Assembly: GCA_964443025.1 (NCBI GenBank)
Contig: CAYUEL010000040.1
Span: 1-16,527 of the forward strand
Direction of reading: 5' to 3'
Source of the DNA: JAJFKJ01 sp964443025
GTDB lineage: Bacteria > Pseudomonadota > Gammaproteobacteria > JABCZS01
Length of the DNA: 16,527 nt
The translations under genes were made by a program, and so were the position numbers. The notes under the pieces were generated by a model. It was given only the letters and a program-made list of their open reading frames with translations. It was not told the DNA's origin and did no database searches. Each line of letters begins with the position of its first letter. Position 1 is the first letter of the stretch. Below are positions 7,723-14,636 of this stretch, one piece after another.

Positions 7723-7778
7723 CACTGACGTTCGGGGTTCTGATGGCGAGATGGTACGCTGAGTTCACCCTCAGAACC
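7723..7778. repeat. short repeat-like intergenic segment with inverted repeat
   Basis: ctgacgttcggggttc (7726-7741) matches 14 of 16 positions of ctgacgttcgcggctc, the reverse complement of the segment near 13741-13756 by the BRO-N gene, so it may be a diverged member of that repeat family. ggttctga (7736-7743) and tcagaacc (7771-7778) form an 8-bp inverted repeat with a 27-nt loop, which could end the membrane-protein transcript, although no T-run follows. The rest of the spacer is GC-rich and unremarkable up to the next promoter. Confidence 0.4.
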
Positions 7779-7805
7779 GCGCGCGCAGCAAGCGGATGCG
7801 GTAAA

Positions 7806-7835
7806 TTACAACTCATCGCGAGATTTTGTTAAAAT
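7806..7835 (+). promoter_or_regulatory. candidate promoter of the DUF1015 gene
   Basis: TTACAA (7806-7811), an 18-nt spacer, then TAAAAT (7830-7835) preceded by TGT, which makes an extended -10. The predicted start site near 7842 leaves a leader of about 25 nt carrying the ribosome site AAGGA (7855-7859), 8 nt before the ATG at 7868. Found by eye, without scoring. Confidence 0.5.
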
Positions 7836-7867
7836 AGCTTCTTTGATCTTATTGAAGGATTTCAGAC

Positions 7868-9085
7868 ATGGTACACATCATTCCCTTTAAAGGCATCACC
7901 CCAAAACCTGAACTAGCGACGAAAGTAATTGCGCCACCTTACGATGTGGTATCGCGCGAAGAAGTGAAAGCCTGGGGCAACAATAATCCTTACAATTTTT
8001 TACATGTGACGCGTCCCGAAGGCGACTTGCCTGATACGGTTGCATTCAATGACGAACAAACCTATCAACAAGCGAAACAATATTGGCACAAACTATTAAA
8101 TGATAAAACACTGATTCCCAATCAACAACCCGCTTTATATGTTTACGAAATGCAAACACCCACGAAAAAACAATTGGGTTTATTAAGTCTTGTTGATATT
8201 CGTGACTATGAAAAAGGCGATATTCGTCGGCATGAACTCACGCGCCCCGATAAAGAAAACGATCGCATTAAGCACATTCAATCGGTGAATGGGCAATTAA
8301 GCCCCGTGTTGTTAACCGTGAAAGACGAAGGGAAGATTCTTAAACAATTACAAAGTTTGATTACATCAACACCCGATTTACAAGGCAAGGTCGATGCAAT
8401 AATTCATAAAATTTGGATCGTGAATGATACAACCCAACAACAAGTATTAATCGATTTATTTCGTGATAAAATGTTATACATTGCGGATGGACATCATCGT
8501 ACGGCGGCTGCATTGCGCGCATTTAAAGAATCACCGCGAGATTCTGATGTAGCGAATAATCCCTATTGTTTAGCCGCGATATTTCCCGCGCAACAGTTGG
8601 ATATTCTAGGGTATCATCGCGTGGTAAAAGATTTAAATGGGTTATCAGCGGATCAATTGTTAGCGAAACTTGCCGAACATTACGAGATTAATTTATTGGC
8701 TGAAGCCGTAAACCCTCAAAAACCCGGCGATATTCACATGTTATTAAATCGTCAATGTTATTGCTTAACGCGTTATGATTTGGATGAAGAAACCGATCCT
8801 GTCGCGCGTCTTGACGTTGAACATCTTACACGTCATGTGTTGGATGGAATATTAAACATTAAAGATATTCGCACCGATGTGCGGATTAGTTTTGTAGGCG
8901 GACCTCAGGCATTAACTAAGATGCAACAACAAGTAAATGGCGGAAAAGAAGCGGTAGCGTTCATCATGTATCCCACGCAAATGAATCAATTACTCGATGT
9001 TTCCGATGCGAATAAATTGATGCCGCCTAAATCCACGTGGTTCGAACCAAAGCTCGCCGACGGATTAGTGTGCTTTGGATTTTGA
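7868..9085 (+). CDS. DUF1015 family protein (possible ParB/Srx-fold small-molecule kinase)
   Basis: 405 residues, the usual length of the DUF1015 family. Recognised from the N-terminal IIPFKGITPKPELATKVIAPPYDVVS, in which APPYDVV is the hallmark, from NFLHVTRPEGD near 40-50, from DIRRHELTRPDKENDR near 115-130, and from the central IADGHHRTAAALRAF near 202-216. The DGHHR motif resembles that of ParB/Srx-fold proteins, a group that includes the archaeal ADP-dependent serine kinase SerK. A phosphotransfer role on a small metabolite such as serine is therefore possible but not established for bacterial members. No signal peptide or membrane segment, so probably cytosolic. It has its own extended -10 promoter and a good ribosome site and appears monocistronic, followed by the repeat locus. 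Confidence 0.85.
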   Translation: MVHIIPFKGITPKPELATKVIAPPYDVVSREEVKAWGNNNPYNFLHVTRPEGDLPDTVAFNDEQTYQQAKQYWHKLLNDKTLIPNQQPALYVYEMQTPTKKQLGLLSLVDIRDYEKGDIRRHELTRPDKENDRIKHIQSVNGQLSPVLLTVKDEGKILKQLQSLITSTPDLQGKVDAIIHKIWIVNDTTQQQVLIDLFRDKMLYIADGHHRTAAALRAFKESPRDSDVANNPYCLAAIFPAQQLDILGYHRVVKDLNGLSADQLLAKLAEHYEINLLAEAVNPQKPGDIHMLLNRQCYCLTRYDLDEETDPVARLDVEHLTRHVLDGILNIKDIRTDVRISFVGGPQALTKMQQQVNGGKEAVAFIMYPTQMNQLLDVSDANKLMPPKSTWFEPKLADGLVCFGF

Positions 9086-9179
9086 ATTGTGCTGCACCCT
9101 CACCCTAGCCCTCTCCCGCTCTTCAACATTTAAGTCTTTCAAACTATTGTAGGGCGGGAGAGGGAACTTGAAAGAATTG

Positions 9180-9490
9180 TTCCCTCTCCCGCGAGTTGGG
9201 TTTAACCTACATGAAAGAATTAATATTAAAGGAGATCTTTATTGTTCCCTCTCCCGCGAGTTGGGTTTAACCTACATGAAAGAATTAATATTAAAGGAGA
9301 TCTTTATTGTTCCCTCTCCCGCGAGTTGGGTTTANNNNNNNNNNNNNNNNNNNNNNNNNNNNNNNNNNNNNNNNNNNNNNNNNNNNNNNNNNNNNNNNNN
9401 NNNNNNNNNNNNNNNNNNNNNNNNNNNNNNNNNNAAGAATTAATATTAAAGGAGATCTTTATTGTTCCCTCTCCCGCGAGTTGGGTTTAA
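9180..9490. repeat. 65-bp tandem repeat array interrupted by a gap
   Basis: Units begin with ttccctctcccgcgag at 9180, 9245 and 9310, exactly 65 bp apart and identical wherever visible. A further unit starts at 9465 after the gap and diverges after gggtttaa (9490). The distance 9310-9465 is 155, not a multiple of 65, so the 100-N gap cannot be the true length; at least two further unit starts are probably hidden. Each unit could encode the 19-residue frame MKELILKEIFIVPSPASWV, ending in TAA, and contains AAAGGAG, but no ribosome site precedes that ATG, so I treat coding as chance. Confidence 0.9.
9335..9434. other. assembly gap (100 N)
   Basis: Exactly 100 undetermined bases inside the tandem array. 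This is a conventional placeholder length, and repeat phase shows it is wrong: a gap of 75 or 140 nt, or more in steps of 65, would keep the units in register. Confidence 0.97.
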
Positions 9491-9537
9491 TTTGTGTCAT
9501 TCAATTGAACGCGGGAGAGGGTTAGGGTGAGGGCAAA

Positions 9538-10827
9538 TTAATGTGCTTTGGATTTGCCTCGGGCACTATTACCATTGCGTGATTTATTACCCCAATCGTT
9601 CTGACGACGTTGTTGGTGTTGGCCTGTTTTCTGAGGGTATTGTTTAACGCGACCATTTTGAATGGGTTGCGCTTTAATCGAGGGATCAGGTTTATATCCT
9701 GGAATGATCTTTTGTTCGATTCTAGTATTCAATAATCGTTCGATGTTTTTTAACAAGTAATGTTCATCAATTGACACTAAAGAAACTGCTTCGCCCACAT
9801 TGCCCGCACGTCCTGTACGACCAATACGATGCACGTAATCTTCCGGCACATTCGGTAAATCAAAATTAACTACATGAGGTAATTGAACGATATCTAATCC
9901 GCGTGCCGCAACGTCGGTCGCCACTAAAACACGGACCTCACCTGATTTAAATTCAGCCAATGCACGTGTACGTGCGCCTTGGGATTTGTTGCCATGAATA
10001 GCTGTGGCAGATAAACCATCGATGATTAATTGTTTCGTGAGTCGATCGGCACCGTGTTTGGTACGTGTGAACACCAACACTTGCTGCCAGTTTTCACTGC
10101 CAATTAAATGAGACAGTAATTCTGCTTTGCGTTTTTGATCAACGGCAATAGCCCATTGTGATACAGAGTCTGCCGCCATATTCTGTTGCGCTACTTGAAT
10201 TTTCGCAGCAGAATGCAAAAAGTGATCGGCTAATTTTTTAACCTCACTTGAGAAAGTGGCTGAGAAAAGCATGCTTTGACGTTTCTTGGGTAGCAATGAA
10301 ACGATGTCTCTGATGGCATGAATAAAACCCATGTCCAACATGCGGTCTGCTTCATCCAATACCAATACTTCAACCGCCGATAAATTAATGGCGCGTTGAT
10401 TCACTAAATCGAGTAAGCGACCGGGTGTCGCAACAACAATATCAACCCCGCGGCGTAGTTTATCAATTTGAGGACGAATATTAACGCCACCAAACACAAC
10501 CGTTGATCTTAATGTTAAATATTTGCTATAAGTTTTAACGCTGCTGTCTAATTGCGCGGCCAATTCACGCGTCGGCGTTAAAATAAGTGCGCGCACAGGA
10601 CGGGCGTGTTTACTGTCTTTATCAGACATTTTTCGCGCCAAACGTTGCAGCATCGGTAACGTAAAACCTGCTGTTTTTCCCGTACCGGTTTGAGCGCCTG
10701 CTAAGAGGTCGCGGCCGGCTAAAATAAGTGGGATTGCCTGAACTTGAATGGGCGTTGGGGTGCTGTAATTTTGTTCTGTAACAGCGCGTACTAATTCTGG
10801 CGATAAGCCAAGTGCTTGAAATGACAT
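9538..10827 (-). CDS. rhlE: DEAD-box ATP-dependent RNA helicase RhlE
   Basis: Cytosolic RNA helicase of the RhlE branch; such enzymes act in ribosome assembly and RNA turnover. I start at the ATG at 10827 (429 residues, MSFQALGLSPELVRAV), which is the family's usual N-terminus and has AAGAGAG upstream; a longer frame reaching 10929 would run into the promoter. Motifs in order: Q motif with PTPIQ (24-28), Walker A AQTGTGKT (45-52), PTRELAAQ (85-92), TPGRLLD (134-140), DEAD (158-161), SAT (189-191), then LVFTRTKHGADRL, VATDVAARGLDI and HRIGRTGRAG in the second RecA domain. The last ~45 residues are basic and Gln/Asn/Gly-rich, a typical RNA-binding tail. Downstream lies the inverted-repeat locus. 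The exact subfamily name rests on overall layout. Confidence 0.93.
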   Translation of the reverse strand: MSFQALGLSPELVRAVTEQNYSTPTPIQVQAIPLILAGRDLLAGAQTGTGKTAGFTLPMLQRLARKMSDKDSKHARPVRALILTPTRELAAQLDSSVKTYSKYLTLRSTVVFGGVNIRPQIDKLRRGVDIVVATPGRLLDLVNQRAINLSAVEVLVLDEADRMLDMGFIHAIRDIVSLLPKKRQSMLFSATFSSEVKKLADHFLHSAAKIQVAQQNMAADSVSQWAIAVDQKRKAELLSHLIGSENWQQVLVFTRTKHGADRLTKQLIIDGLSATAIHGNKSQGARTRALAEFKSGEVRVLVATDVAARGLDIVQLPHVVNFDLPNVPEDYVHRIGRTGRAGNVGEAVSLVSIDEHYLLKNIERLLNTRIEQKIIPGYKPDPSIKAQPIQNGRVKQYPQKTGQHQQRRQNDWGNKSRNGNSARGKSKAH

Positions 10828-10852
10828 ATAAATATCTCTCTTAAACCGTATT

Positions 10853-10921
10853 CTCGCATTCAATGCGAGCTTCGGCCTAAAAGGGGTGCTGACCGATAAG
10901 CACCACAGGAACAGTGTCCTG
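10853..10921 (-). promoter_or_regulatory. rhlE 5' leader with three consecutive hairpins
   Basis: Between the predicted transcription start (near 10921) and the rhlE ATG lie about 95 nt with three inverted repeats: cagga/tcctg (10906-10910 with 10917-10921), gtgct/agcac (10886-10890 with 10899-10903) and ctcgcatt/aatgcgag (10853-10860 with 10862-10869). A structured leader could tune helicase expression, for example in the cold or by autoregulation, as known for some DEAD-box helicase mRNAs. The stems are seen; regulation is inference. It matches no riboswitch I know. Confidence 0.45.
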
Positions 10922-10927
10922 GCGGCC

Positions 10928-10956
10928 ATTATATCAGATAGGTGGCTATATATCTA
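10928..10956 (-). promoter_or_regulatory. rhlE promoter (extended -10)
   Basis: On the minus strand a perfect TATAAT (10933-10928) is preceded directly by TGA, making an extended -10. TAGATA (10956-10951) lies 17 nt upstream as a 4/6 -35. Position and strength fit a dedicated promoter for rhlE, separate from epmB. Confidence 0.65.
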
Positions 10957-10989
10957 GATATCTATTGTTCCCTCTCCAGCCTCAGAAAA

Positions 10990-11154
10990 TCCCCCGATTC
11001 ATGCTGCGCATGAATCTGCCCCCTCTCTAAAGGAAAAACCCCCGCTTCGCAGCTTCGCTACTCAGCCGCCCCCTTAAAAGGGGGCCGGGATTATTGGGAT
11101 AACAGCCCCCTTTTAAGGGGGCAGATTCGCGTTAGCGAATCGGGGGTTTTTCCT
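10990..11154. repeat. nested palindromic repeats between epmB and rhlE (probable terminator)
   Basis: The outer arms aggaaaaacccccg (11031-11044) and cgggggtttttcct (11141-11154) are perfect 14-bp inverted repeats. Inside are two mutually inverted copies of cccccttaaaaggggg (11069-11084 and 11106-11121) and a 7-bp stem gattcgc/gcgaatc with loop gtta (11124-11141). A related truncated copy lies to the left (about 10990-11030), with gattcatgc/gcatgaatc arms and the same cccccgattc and ctgccccct elements. Both strands finish the large hairpin with GGGGG then TTTTT, so it can act as a bidirectional Rho-independent terminator, here separating epmB from rhlE. Probably a dispersed genomic repeat. 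Confidence 0.75.
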
Positions 11155-12165
11155 TCAATAAGCAATCACTTGCTTTGCCAATGCCCCCGGTACTTCGCGG
11201 ACTAGTTTAGGCACAAGATAACCGGGTAATGCGTGATTGATCTCACGCATGATTTTGCAGGCTTCATTTTCGGGTACATCAAAATGCTGCGTGCCCGACA
11301 CTTTATCGAGCAAATGAATATAATAAGGTAATACACCGCAATTAAATAATTTTTTATTTAAATCAATATGAGCCTGCGCGCAATCATTCACGCCCCTCAA
11401 CAACACGGATTGATTCAGCAATGTAATACCCTGTTCGTGCAGCAAATGACAAGCCAGCATGACGTCATCATTAATTTCATTCGCATGATTGCAATGCAAT
11501 ATAATGACTACTTTAAATCGATTGAGTGTTAATACATTGAGTAAGTCTTGTGTAATACGTTGCGGAATCATGATTGGTAAACGGGTATGAATGCGCAATG
11601 TCGTTACATGCTTAATTTCAGCGATTTTATTGATTAACCAACCGAGGTAATTATCAGGCAATGTGAGCGGATCGCCGCCGCTTAAAATCACTTCTTCAAT
11701 GGATGTATCACTAGCCGTGTAATCCAAGGCTTTTTGCCAACCTGCTTTGCCAGGAATATTATCTTGGTAATTAAATTCACGTCGGAAACAATAACGGCAA
11801 TGAACCGCACAAGCTTGTGTCACCGTGAACAACACGCGATTATCAAATTTGTGCAATAAACCGGGCGCAGGGTTCACGGCTTTTTCATGCAGAGGATCGG
11901 ACGTGTAACCGGGAACGATCGAGGTTTCTTCACTCAAAGGTAAAAACTGCCGTAACACGGGGTCGTTGATATCCCCTTGGCGAATGCGATTCAACAATGC
12001 ATAAGGCACACGTAAGGCAAATAAGCGATGCGCTTGTTGCATCTCCAAAAACGTCGATGTCGGCAATCCTAAGCGTTCGGCCAAAATAAGCGGATCGTCA
12101 ATGACGGCACGCAATTGGTTTTGCCAATCGGGGGTATGCCAAGGGGATGTGATTTGTTGTATCAT
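11155..12165 (-). CDS. epmB: EF-P beta-lysylation protein EpmB (lysine 2,3-aminomutase-like)
   Basis: Radical-SAM, PLP-dependent aminomutase that converts lysine to (R)-beta-lysine, the substrate EpmA attaches to EF-P. At 336 residues it is close to E. coli EpmB (342) and much shorter than clostridial lysine 2,3-aminomutase. The iron-sulfur motif CxxxCxxC is CAVHCRYC at Cys119, Cys123 and Cys126, followed by FRR. VILSGGDPLTL near 160 is the conserved glycine-rich SAM-binding segment, and the C-terminal GYLVPKLVREVPGALAK matches the family. The N-terminal WHTPDWQNQLRAVIDDP is also typical. It is divergent from efp with 31 bp between start codons, so the regulatory regions must overlap coding sequence. 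TATACT (12180-12175 on -) is a possible -10 very near the ATG, with no clear ribosome site, so a nearly leaderless mRNA is possible. Confidence 0.95.
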   Translation of the reverse strand: MIQQITSPWHTPDWQNQLRAVIDDPLILAERLGLPTSTFLEMQQAHRLFALRVPYALLNRIRQGDINDPVLRQFLPLSEETSIVPGYTSDPLHEKAVNPAPGLLHKFDNRVLFTVTQACAVHCRYCFRREFNYQDNIPGKAGWQKALDYTASDTSIEEVILSGGDPLTLPDNYLGWLINKIAEIKHVTTLRIHTRLPIMIPQRITQDLLNVLTLNRFKVVIILHCNHANEINDDVMLACHLLHEQGITLLNQSVLLRGVNDCAQAHIDLNKKLFNCGVLPYYIHLLDKVSGTQHFDVPENEACKIMREINHALPGYLVPKLVREVPGALAKQVIAY

Positions 12166-12196
12166 AGGCGGGTCAGTATACCAAAGGTGAAAAACG
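12136..12196 (+). promoter_or_regulatory. compact divergent epmB/efp control region
   Basis: Only 12166-12196 separates the two starts. For efp, TATCAT (12160-12165), with ATGCCA (12136-12141) 18 nt upstream, is the best match to a promoter and lies inside the epmB 5' coding end. For epmB, agtata (12175-12180) reads TATACT on the minus strand. The efp ribosome site is AAGG at 12184-12187, 9 nt before its ATG. Opposed promoters this close would interfere with each other. Assigned by eye. Confidence 0.35.
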
Positions 12197-12760
12197 ATGA
12201 CTACCTATTCAACCAACCAGTTTAAAGCCGGGCTTAAAGTCATGTTAGACGGCGCCCCCTGTTCCATCATTGAGAACGAATTCGTGAAGCCAGGCAAAGG
12301 CCAGGCCTTTAACCGTGTGAAAATCCGTAACCTCAAAACCGGTCGGGTGATAGAACGTACCTTTAAATCGGGCGATACGTTAGAGGGTGCCGATATTGCT
12401 GAAATCCCCATGCAATTTTTATATTTTGATGGTGAAGTTTGGCATTTCATGTGTCCTGAAACATTCGAACAACACACGGCCAATGCAGAAGTATTGGGCG
12501 GCAGTGAAATATGGATGAAAGAACAGGATATTTGCACGGTGATGTTGTACAACGGTGTTCCATTATCCGTTGAACCGCCGAACTTTGTTGAATTAAAGAT
12601 TGTCGAAACCGACCCTGGCTTGAAAGGCGATACTTCGGGCGGCGGCGGCAAGCCTGCAAAATTAGAAACGGGCGCCGTGGTTCGTGTGCCATTGTTTGTG
12701 CAACAGGGTGAAACCATTCGTGTCGATACCCGTAAAGGAGAATACATTTCTCGTGCGTGA
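12197..12760 (+). CDS. efp: translation elongation factor P
   Basis: EF-P binds ribosomes stalled at polyproline and restores peptide-bond formation. 187 residues, against 188 in E. coli. The modification loop FVKPGKGQAF carries Lys34, the residue beta-lysylated by EpmA. FKSGDTLEGAD near 57-67, the mid-domain CPETFEQ near 86-92, and the C-terminal NFVELKIVETDPGLKGDT with GAVVRVPLFVQQGETIRVDT are all characteristic. The stop overlaps the GTG start of epmA by 8 nt, and epmB is divergent, so the factor and two of its modifying enzymes sit together. An antisense frame covers most of the gene but is only its shadow. Confidence 0.98.
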   Translation: MTTYSTNQFKAGLKVMLDGAPCSIIENEFVKPGKGQAFNRVKIRNLKTGRVIERTFKSGDTLEGADIAEIPMQFLYFDGEVWHFMCPETFEQHTANAEVLGGSEIWMKEQDICTVMLYNGVPLSVEPPNFVELKIVETDPGLKGDTSGGGGKPAKLETGAVVRVPLFVQQGETIRVDTRKGEYISRA

Positions 12761-13709
12761 TTGGCAACCGACCTATTCTATTGAGACATTAAAAGAACGC
12801 GCTGTATTATTAGCGAAGATTCGCAAATTTTTTGAAGAGCGGAATGTAATGGAAGTCGATACACAATTGTTATCGCGCTCCACGATTACCGATACACAAT
12901 TAGCAGGTTTATCCCTCAATTATCAGGGTGAAACGTTTTATTTACAAACATCGCCGGAATATGCGATGAAACGTTTACTCGCCGCTGGCGCGCCGGATAT
13001 TTATCAAATGGGAAAAGCGTTTCGTGCGGATGAAGCCGGGCGCGTGCATAACCCTGAATTCACGATGTTGGAATGGTATCGTTTGGGGCTTGATCATTTT
13101 GAACTCATGCAAGAAACCGATGATTTAATTCGTTTGGTGTTGCAAACGCAACCCGGCGAACGCATTACTTATAAATCGTTATTTGAAAAATATTTGGGTG
13201 TTGACCCGCATGTGACAACATCCAGTAAATGGTCTCGCATTGCGGAGCAACAAAATATTAGTGTGAGTGACAGCATGAATGATGCGGATTCGGATACGTG
13301 GCAACAATTGTTATTCACGCACGTGATTGAACCGCAATTAGGTTTTGATGTGCCTGCATTTGTGTATGATTTTCCTGCAACGCAATGCGCGTTGGCTCGC
13401 ATTCGCTTCGAGGCGCATTACCCTGTTGCCGAACGGTTTGAAGTGTATATTCAAGGATTAGAATTGGCGAACGGTTATCATGAACTCACCGATTGGCAAG
13501 AACAGCAACAACGGTTTGAACGCGATAACGCGTTGCGCAAAGATCGTGGGTTACTCGAAAAGCCGATCGATTTCATGCTGATGCAAGCGCTCAAACAAGG
13601 CCTTCCTGAATGCAGCGGTATTGCCTTAGGCGTCGACCGCCTTATCATGCTCGCGCTCAATAAAAAGCAGCTCAAAGAAGTGTTACCCTTCAATTGGGAA
13701 GTGGCTTGA
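12753..13709 (+). CDS. epmA: EF-P-(R)-beta-lysine ligase EpmA (PoxA/GenX)
   Basis: Paralogue of the class II lysyl-tRNA synthetase catalytic domain that activates beta-lysine with ATP and transfers it to Lys34 of EF-P. I start at the GTG at 12753 (VRDWQPTYSIETLKERAVLL; 318 residues against 325 in E. coli), overlapping efp by 8 nt; AAGGAG at 12735-12740 lies 12 nt upstream. An upstream ATG at 12684 would add residues read entirely within efp. Class II motifs are visible: IRKFFEERNVMEVDT (motif 1), FRADEAGRVHNPEFTMLEW (motif 2) and SGIALGVDRLIMLAL (motif 3), plus TSPEYAMKRLL and ELANGYHELTD. There is no N-terminal anticodon-binding domain, which distinguishes it from LysS. No EpmC hydroxylase is in the window. 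Confidence 0.95.
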   Translation: MRDWQPTYSIETLKERAVLLAKIRKFFEERNVMEVDTQLLSRSTITDTQLAGLSLNYQGETFYLQTSPEYAMKRLLAAGAPDIYQMGKAFRADEAGRVHNPEFTMLEWYRLGLDHFELMQETDDLIRLVLQTQPGERITYKSLFEKYLGVDPHVTTSSKWSRIAEQQNISVSDSMNDADSDTWQQLLFTHVIEPQLGFDVPAFVYDFPATQCALARIRFEAHYPVAERFEVYIQGLELANGYHELTDWQEQQQRFERDNALRKDRGLLEKPIDFMLMQALKQGLPECSGIALGVDRLIMLALNKKQLKEVLPFNWEVA

Positions 13710-13730
13710 GGGCACTTAAGAGGTCGGCGG

Positions 13731-13800
13731 TCTTATACGTGAGCCGCGAACGTCAGAGAGCGGTAATCAACTGTTGCAAATTTTGCAACAGTTCGAAAAT
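13731..13800. repeat. composite repeat copy A, downstream of the BRO-N gene
   Basis: Two modules. The first, 13731-13763 (tcttatacgt, gagccgcgaa, cgtcagagag, cgg), recurs at 14805-14837 with 31 of 33 bases identical. The second is a perfect 25-bp palindrome (13769-13793): arms aactgttgcaaa and tttgcaacagtt around a single t. The same order of modules occurs in copy B on the other side of the BRO-N gene, in the same orientation. On the minus strand the palindrome reads as codons for ELLQNLQQL. Confidence 0.8.
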
Positions 13801-13808
13801 AAGGCGAT

Positions 13809-14636
13809 TTATTTAATATTTTTTGTACGAGAAAGATAGTTATCTCTGGTCACAATTTTCTTACCCGTCTTATTTTCAAGTTCTATACGAGCTTTCTTGG
13901 CAATACCGCCACCTTTTTTGCTAGCTATTTTGTTTTCTTTCATTCCGCTAGCATCCATCGTTTCTGCTATTGTTCGAGTCGATAATTCCGCAAGAGCAGT
14001 AAAAATTAATTCGGCCTCGCTCATATGGTCACGCAAGTTTTGAGATTTTAATCCTTTTATTTTTTTGTGATCTTGAATGCTGATTTCAGCCCATTCTTGA
14101 TGAATGATATTAGTGAGAATGGCAAATTCATCCTTTTCTTTTATGCCATGATCTTTCCAATAATCAGTGAGTTTATTACGAGTTTCCTGATTCATCATTC
14201 GTTGCTGAATCCATTTCTCACTGTACCCATGTTTTTTCCAAGTTTCCCTGGCTCTGTCGAGTGATCTGGCTGGGTCAGTCATTTCCTGGATGCGCTCATA
14301 ACCTACTTTTGCAAGCCATAGTTTGATAGGTTCAGCTTTGGGGCTAGGGACGGATTGAATCAATCGAAGAATAGTTTCAGCATTAGCAACGTCAGCAAGA
14401 CGTAGTCTTTTATCTTCTGCCATTAACTTCAACTGGTGACAATTTGTCACCAGTTGACTCCCTTCTTTCTTTAATCGTTCTTTTAGCTTATTCCAGTACT
14501 TCCTAGCTGTTAATTTATCAGGTTGTTCGGTTAAAGCCTGAATAATATCAACCACTGAAAAATACCATATTTCATTAGCTTCATCATAAATACGGCGGAT
14601 TTCAAATTCTTCGAAAATAGTAAGATCGTTTTTCAT
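13809..14636 (-). CDS. BRO-N domain protein (phage antirepressor/DinD-like)
   Basis: 275 residues with a BRO family N-terminal domain (about 8-115; IWYFSVVDIIQALTEQPD and SVPSPKAEPIKLWLAKVGYER are typical). The C-terminal half has ILTNIIHQEWAEIS, KKIKGLKSQNLRDHMSEAEL, KKGGGIAKKARIELE and KKIVTRDNYL, features I associate with DinD-like and phage antirepressor proteins. The family is common in prophages and mobile islands and is thought to bind DNA; its role in bacteria is largely unknown. The start at 14636 has an excellent ribosome site, AAGGAG 8 nt upstream. TATATT (14687-14682) is a possible -10 with a poor -35. A perfect 27-bp palindrome lies in frame at codons 61-69. Direct repeats flank the gene and a decayed relative lies upstream. 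No phage genes are visible, so it appears to be an isolated accessory cassette. Confidence 0.82.
   Translation of the reverse strand: MKNDLTIFEEFEIRRIYDEANEIWYFSVVDIIQALTEQPDKLTARKYWNKLKERLKKEGSQLVTNCHQLKLMAEDKRLRLADVANAETILRLIQSVPSPKAEPIKLWLAKVGYERIQEMTDPARSLDRARETWKKHGYSEKWIQQRMMNQETRNKLTDYWKDHGIKEKDEFAILTNIIHQEWAEISIQDHKKIKGLKSQNLRDHMSEAELIFTALAELSTRTIAETMDASGMKENKIASKKGGGIAKKARIELENKTGKKIVTRDNYLSRTKNIK
14430..14456 (-). repeat. perfect 27-bp palindrome within the BRO-N coding sequence
   Basis: Arms caactggtgacaa and ttgtcaccagttg flank a single t. On the coding strand it encodes residues 61-69, QLVTNCHQL. The outer bases CAACTG/CAGTT match those of the intergenic palindrome at 13769-13793, whose core differs. 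Decayed copies occur at 14766-14787 and 14952-14972. Confidence 0.9.

Larger units (their letters stand above)
9097..9533. repeat. composite repeat locus bounded by 23-bp inverted repeats
   Basis: 9097-9119 (ccctcaccctagccctctcc followed by cgc) and 9511-9533 are inverted copies differing at one of 23 positions. A third half-copy, gcgggagaggg at 9154-9164, can pair with ccctctcccgc at 9109-9119 to form a strong 11-bp stem with a 34-nt loop. The ends enclose the 65-bp tandem array and a gap. The locus sits between the convergent DUF1015 and rhlE genes, so the stems may act as a bidirectional transcription barrier. The layout resembles a palindromic or MITE-like element whose interior has expanded; no transposase is present. 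Apparent small frames inside it are products of the repeat. Confidence 0.8.

Noticed and set aside
9180..9490. CRISPR array
   Set aside because: Units are contiguous and identical over the whole 65 bp, with no variable spacers, and no cas genes are nearby.
9168..9525. Overlapping small frames in the 65-bp array
   Set aside because: Produced by reading one repeat in rotating phases and through a run of N; no gene-like features.
12205..12747. 180-codon open frame antisense to efp
   Set aside because: Lies entirely opposite a certain, conserved gene; Pro/Ser/Thr-rich composition and no ribosome site mark it as a shadow frame.
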